The position numbers were made by a program, and so were the translations under genes. The notes below the pieces were generated by a model that was not told the DNA's origin, did no database searches, and saw only the letters and a program-made list of their open reading frames with translations. DNA of 64,000 nt from Acidimicrobiaceae bacterium (GTDB lineage: Bacteria; Actinomycetota; Acidimicrobiia; Acidimicrobiales; Ilumatobacteraceae), in the NCBI GenBank assembly GCA_020637295.1, contig JACJWF010000002.1, positions 434,001 to 498,000 on the forward strand. Direction: 5' to 3'. Positions 60,504-64,000 of this stretch are shown piece after piece. Position 1 is the first letter of the stretch; each line of letters opens with the position of its first letter.

Positions 60504-62735
60504 TCAGTGAGTGAACGACACCTTCGGCAGCACCTTGCCGAGCCACTTCGGCAGGTACCAGTTGCGGTCGCCGAGCAGAGCCATTGTGGCCGGCACCACC
60601 AGCACCCGCACCACCGTCGCATCGAGCAGGACGGCGAGGGCCAGAGTGATGCCGAGCTCGGTCGGCGGGATCGGGCCGGTGACGCCGAAGGCCACGAACA
60701 CCACGATCATGATGAGCGCCGCGTTGGTGATCGGCCGGCCGGTACGGGCGATGCCTTCACGCACCGCCAGGTTGGTGTCGGCGGTGGCCTCGAACCGCTC
60801 CCGGATGGCCGCCAGCAGGAACAACTGGTAGTCCATCGAGAGGCCGAAGAGCAGGGCGAAGAAGAACAGCGGCGCCCAGGCGTCGATGAACCCCTGGTGC
60901 TCGATGCCGATCAGGCCAGTGCCGTTGCCGTGCTGGAACACGATGGTGGCGAACCCGAACGCAGCACCGACAGTGAGCAGGTTCATCAGCACCGAGAACA
61001 CGGCGACGACGAGGCTGCGGAAGACCACCAGGAGCAGCACGAAGGCCACCAGCAGGATCAGCCCGATCGCCAAGGGCGCCTTGCCGGTGAGCGTCTCGGC
61101 CAGGTCGTGGTTCTGGGCGGCGGGGCCGCCGACGAGTGCCGTTGGCGCGACGCCGTCCATCGCTGCCCGCAGATCCTTCACCATCGTCGCTGTCGCATCG
61201 TCGTCCACCGCAGTGGAACCGGTGACACGAACGACGACGCGGCCGGTGTCTGCGGGGGCAGTGACGACACGGGCGTCGAGCACGCCGGGCACCTGCTGGG
61301 CGGCGGCCACGACGGCCTCCGCCTCGGGCGCGTCGACCGTGATGAACGCCGGCGCAGCAGCGCCCTCGCCGTAGGCGGCGACCAGGGTCTCGTAGCCGTC
61401 ACGGCTGGTGCGACCTTCATCGACCACCCGCGGGCCGGGCATGCCGAGCTTCATCCCGATGGCCGGCGCGGCGAGCGCGCCGAGCAGCAGCACACCGACC
61501 CCCAGCGTCAGCGCAGGGCGGCGCAGCGCGACACCGGTGAGCTTGGCCCACCGGGTCTCGGCCGCGATGTCCGGGTCCTCCTCGTGGTGGGGGCGCTTGG
61601 ACTTGCGGGTGTGGAGCACACGGTCGCCGAGGGCGACGAGGATGGCCGGCAGCAGCGTCAGCGAGGCAAATGCCACGGCGACGACCGACAGGATCATGCC
61701 CAGCGCCATGGAGCGGAAGACCATGACCGGCACGACGAAGACGGCGGCGAGGGAGAACACGACGGTGAGGGCGGACAGGAACACGGCCTTGCCGGCGGTG
61801 CCCAGCGTGTTGGCGATGCCGTCGTAGATATTGGCCCCCTCGGCCCGTTCCTCGCGATAGCGGGAGACGATGAAGAGGCTGTAGTCGATGCCGACGGCGA
61901 GGCCGATCATCATCGAGAAGTTCATCGACCAGACCGACAGGGGCATCTGCAGGCCGAGCAGGTGGAGCGACGCAAAGCCGGTGGCGATGCCCGCCACGGC
62001 GAGGATCAGCGGCAGCCCGGCTGCCAGCGCGCTGCCGAACGCCACCAGCAGCAGGATCAGGCTGGGCAGGCCGGACAGCAGCTCGGCCTTGTGCAGAGCC
62101 TCCTCGTTGGAGCGGTTGAAGTCGCTCCACACGGCCCACTCGCCGGTGACGTCGGCGGTGGCGCCCGCCGGCAACTCGAAGTCGGCCACGAAGTCGCCCA
62201 GCTCACCGGCGGACTCCGGCAGGTCGGCGTCTTCCTCTGCCTGGAGCGCGACCGGGATCAGCGCGGTGCGGCCGTCCATGGCGAATAGCCCGGACTCGGC
62301 CGGCATCTGCCGCGGGTCCACCACCTGCATCGCCCCGGGTGCGTCGGCCAGGGCCGTGACCAGCGCGTCGAGACCGGCGCCGTCGTCGGCCAGCGGCGCC
62401 TCCTGCTGGTACACCACGAACGCGGCCTCGGCCCCGAGGCCGGCGAAGTCCTGACGGAGCTCGTCGCGCACCTGCTGCGACGTGCTGCCCTGGGCTTCCC
62501 ACCCGGCGCCGGACAGGGCACCGTTCAAGGTGACGGCCAGCGGCGCGGCGCCGAGCGCCACGATCGCCCACACCACCATCACCAGCTTGCGGTGGCGGGC
62601 GCTGAAGATCGCGATCCGTCCGAGAAGGCCCGGCTTGCCGAGGTGATGATGACCACGCTCGAGGTCGGGGTGTGGTTCGGGATGAGGCTGCCCGTCGTGA
62701 GCTGCGTCGGCGCGTTCGTCGATGTCGATACCCAT
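60504..62735 (-). CDS. MMPL family RND transporter
   Basis: 743 residues. N-terminal cytoplasmic stretch rich in histidine (HDGQPHPEPHPDLERGHHHL), then the RND layout: helix 1 (LVMVVWAIVALGAAPLAVTL), a large extracytoplasmic domain, helices 2-6 with NFSMMIGLAVGIDYSLFIVS, and the repeated second half with ALLFGLSMDYQLFLLAAIRE. The GIDYSLF and SMDYQLF aspartates fit the proton relay. The MmpL family exports lipids or other compounds in Actinobacteria; with a CstR-like regulator the substrate may be linked to sulfur stress, an inference. ATG 62735 preferred; an ATG 24 bases upstream lies inside operator 2. Confidence 0.9.
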   Translation of the reverse strand: MGIDIDERADAAHDGQPHPEPHPDLERGHHHLGKPGLLGRIAIFSARHRKLVMVVWAIVALGAAPLAVTLNGALSGAGWEAQGSTSQQVRDELRQDFAGLGAEAAFVVYQQEAPLADDGAGLDALVTALADAPGAMQVVDPRQMPAESGLFAMDGRTALIPVALQAEEDADLPESAGELGDFVADFELPAGATADVTGEWAVWSDFNRSNEEALHKAELLSGLPSLILLLVAFGSALAAGLPLILAVAGIATGFASLHLLGLQMPLSVWSMNFSMMIGLAVGIDYSLFIVSRYREERAEGANIYDGIANTLGTAGKAVFLSALTVVFSLAAVFVVPVMVFRSMALGMILSVVAVAFASLTLLPAILVALGDRVLHTRKSKRPHHEEDPDIAAETRWAKLTGVALRRPALTLGVGVLLLGALAAPAIGMKLGMPGPRVVDEGRTSRDGYETLVAAYGEGAAAPAFITVDAPEAEAVVAAAQQVPGVLDARVVTAPADTGRVVVRVTGSTAVDDDATATMVKDLRAAMDGVAPTALVGGPAAQNHDLAETLTGKAPLAIGLILLVAFVLLLVVFRSLVVAVFSVLMNLLTVGAAFGFATIVFQHGNGTGLIGIEHQGFIDAWAPLFFFALLFGLSMDYQLFLLAAIRERFEATADTNLAVREGIARTGRPITNAALIMIVVFVAFGVTGPIPPTELGITLALAVLLDATVVRVLVVPATMALLGDRNWYLPKWLGKVLPKVSFTH

Positions 62736-62744
62736 AAGGGTATC
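62727..62744. promoter_or_regulatory. Operator 1 at the MMPL promoter
   Basis: GATACCC-ATAA-GGGTATC, an inverted repeat with 7-bp arms, overlapping the start codon. Operators of CsoR-family repressors have a G-tract flanked by TAC and GTA, which this matches. Confidence 0.65.
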
Positions 62745-62745
62745 C

Positions 62746-62751
62746 AACTTA
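62746..62751 (-). promoter_or_regulatory. Candidate -10 TAAGTT of the MMPL gene
   Basis: TAAGTT lies between the two operators, 10 nt before ATG 62735. A repressor bound to both would cover it. Confidence 0.35.
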
Positions 62752-62766
62752 TACCCCATGGGGTAT
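62751..62766. promoter_or_regulatory. Operator 2 at the MMPL promoter
   Basis: ATACCCCATGGGGTAT, a perfect 16-bp palindrome, 23 bp centre to centre from operator 1. Strong candidate binding site of the CstR-like repressor encoded downstream. Confidence 0.7.
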
Positions 62767-62788
62767 CAATGCAACCCTCCCGATGTGT

Positions 62789-64000
62789 TCAGCCGAGCCG
62801 GCTCTTCTGCACCTTGCCCATCGCGTTGCGCGGCAGCTCGTCGACCAGCCGGACCTCCCGCGGCCGCTTGTGCACCGACAGCGAGCCTGCCACCGACTGC
62901 GCCAACGCCGCCGGGTCTGGCGTGGCGCCGTCGGCCGGGACCACGAACGCGACGATCCGCTGCCCGAGGTCGCCATCGGGCAGACCGACCACTGCCACCT
63001 CGGCCACGTCCGGATGGGCGAGCAGGGCGGTCTCCACCTCGCCGGCACCCACCTTGTAACCGCCGGTCTTGATGATGTCCATCGACATGCGCCCCACGAT
63101 CCGGTGGAACCCGCCGGCATCGACGACCGCCGCGTCGCCGGTGCGGAACCACTGGCCGTCGAAGCCGGCGGCCGTTGCATCCGGCCGGCCGAGATAGCCG
63201 TCGAAGAGGGTGTCGCCCGCCACCTGCAACTCACCGATCGTGGCCCCATCGTGGGGCACCGGGCCGCCGTCCTCGGCCACCAGGCGGGTGCGCACCCCAT
63301 CGATCGGCAGGCCCACCCAGCCAGGGCGGCGCTCCCCCGCCGCCCGCGTGGACAGGGTGATCAGCGTTTCCGTCATCCCGTATCGCTCCACCGGCGCCTG
63401 TCCGGCGCGGGCCACCAGTTGGTCGAACACCGGCACCGGCAGCGGCGCCGACCCGGACACCAGCAGCCGAGCGGATCGCAGCGCGCCCACCGCGGTGACA
63501 TCGGCCGCCACCCTGCCCCACACCGTCGGCACCCCGAAGAACAGGCTGCCGCGCTCCGCCTCGGCGGCGGCCGCATACGCCTCCGGGGTCGGGCGACCGG
63601 TGTGCACGAGGCGACAGCCGACGCGCAACGCACCGAGCACCCCCAACACCAGGCCATGCACGTGGAACAGCGGCAGCCCGTGGACCAGCACGTCGGCGGG
63701 AGTCCACTCCCAGGCGGCGGCCAACCCGTCGAGGCCGGCGGCGAGCGCGCCGTGCGAGAGCACGACACCCTTCGGCGCACCGGTGGTGCCCGACGTGTAG
63801 ACGATGAGGCCGGCGGTGTGTGGGTCGGCGGCGGGCGGTGCCCAGCCCATGGCCGCGGCCCCGTGGGGCACCACCGGCAGGCCGTGGTCAGGCCAGGGCG
63901 CGTCGCCCACCACCGCAGCGGCGCCGGAGTCGCGCAGCACGTGCGCACGCTCCACCTCGCCGGCATCGTGGGGCACCGGAACCACCGGCACGCCGGCGCG
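62789..64000 (-). CDS. MatB-like malonyl-CoA/acyl-CoA synthetase, 5' end outside window
   Basis: At least 403 codons; the N-terminus lies beyond the right edge. ANL motifs: YTSGTTGAPKGVVLSH, PLFHVHGLVLGVLGALRVG, VERYGMTETLITLSTRA, GELQVAGDTLFDGYLGRPDA, GQWFRTGDAAV, hinge GRMSMDIIKTGGYKVGAGE and catalytic lysine in PRNAMGKVQKSRLG. The DIIKTGGYKVGAGE and RYGMTET phrases are closest to the MatB malonyl-CoA synthetases I know from Streptomyces, though other small-acid CoA ligases are possible. It ends 22 bp upstream of operator 2 and is on the same strand as the MMPL gene. Confidence 0.87.
   Translation of the reverse strand, partial: RAGVPVVPVPHDAGEVERAHVLRDSGAAAVVGDAPWPDHGLPVVPHGAAAMGWAPPAADPHTAGLIVYTSGTTGAPKGVVLSHGALAAGLDGLAAAWEWTPADVLVHGLPLFHVHGLVLGVLGALRVGCRLVHTGRPTPEAYAAAAEAERGSLFFGVPTVWGRVAADVTAVGALRSARLLVSGSAPLPVPVFDQLVARAGQAPVERYGMTETLITLSTRAAGERRPGWVGLPIDGVRTRLVAEDGGPVPHDGATIGELQVAGDTLFDGYLGRPDATAAGFDGQWFRTGDAAVVDAGGFHRIVGRMSMDIIKTGGYKVGAGEVETALLAHPDVAEVAVVGLPDGDLGQRIVAFVVPADGATPDPAALAQSVAGSLSVHKRPREVRLVDELPRNAMGKVQKSRLG

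Overview
The window is a very G+C-rich, gene-dense piece of an actinobacterial chromosome. It encodes phosphatidylinositol mannoside synthesis (pgsA-type synthase, PatA-type acyltransferase, PimA), an F420-type LLM oxidoreductase, the pdxS-pdxT-yebC and ruvC-ruvA-ruvB blocks, and holA-comEC-comEA beside lepA and rpsT. Together with the mostly leaderless promoters, this fits a deep-branching actinobacterium; class Acidimicrobiia is my best guess, an inference from gene content and not from a phylogeny. No rRNA, tRNA, CRISPR array, insertion sequence or prophage was seen, and no stretch above 300 bases lacks a gene.

Layout. 1-7.7 kb: photolyase (cut by the window edge), histidine phosphatase, MFS exporter, a short family A DNA polymerase, a nucleotidyltransferase, lepA and rpsT. 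7.7-14.4 kb: bacterial PH-like protein, holA, comEC (channel part only), comEA, a small HExxH protein, and the PIM pair patA-pgsA. 14.4-18.2 kb: small proteins, an ECF sigma factor with a membrane partner, dienelactone hydrolase. 18.3-29.1 kb: ruvCAB, a large secreted lipoprotein, peroxiredoxin, yebC, pdxT, pdxS, and the pimA-lemA-htpX-DUF3048 run. 29.3-41.3 kb: a 12-kb, seven-gene operon with an overlap at every junction: secreted membrane protein, ABC ATPase and permease, a GQ-repeat coiled-coil protein, MoxR ATPase, DUF58 protein and a 1537-residue protein with three VWA metal-binding motifs. 41.3-49.1 kb: two accessory nucleotidyltransferase modules, both broken, flanking CcmF-like, 5'-3' exonuclease, thioredoxin-TPR, phosphotransferase and PAC2 genes. 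49.1-64 kb: lipoproteins, LLM enzyme, DUF2277, a UvrD-type helicase behind a LexA-like box, fatty acyl-AMP ligase, leuS, a CstR-like repressor with an MMPL transporter and palindromic operators, and a MatB-like ligase cut by the window edge.

How the parts relate. Repair is well represented (photolyase, ruvCAB, UvrD helicase, polymerase, exonuclease), with LexA-like boxes at two of these promoters. The MoxR/DUF58/VWA operon looks like one envelope-associated machine joined to an ABC exporter. Non-coding signals worth attention are a dispersed palindromic repeat family (three copies), a 20-bp-period direct repeat array with an 18-bp perfect palindrome, a tandem pair of palindromes before leuS, and a recurring hexamer 6-9 nt before start codons that implies leaderless mRNAs and fixes several start codons.
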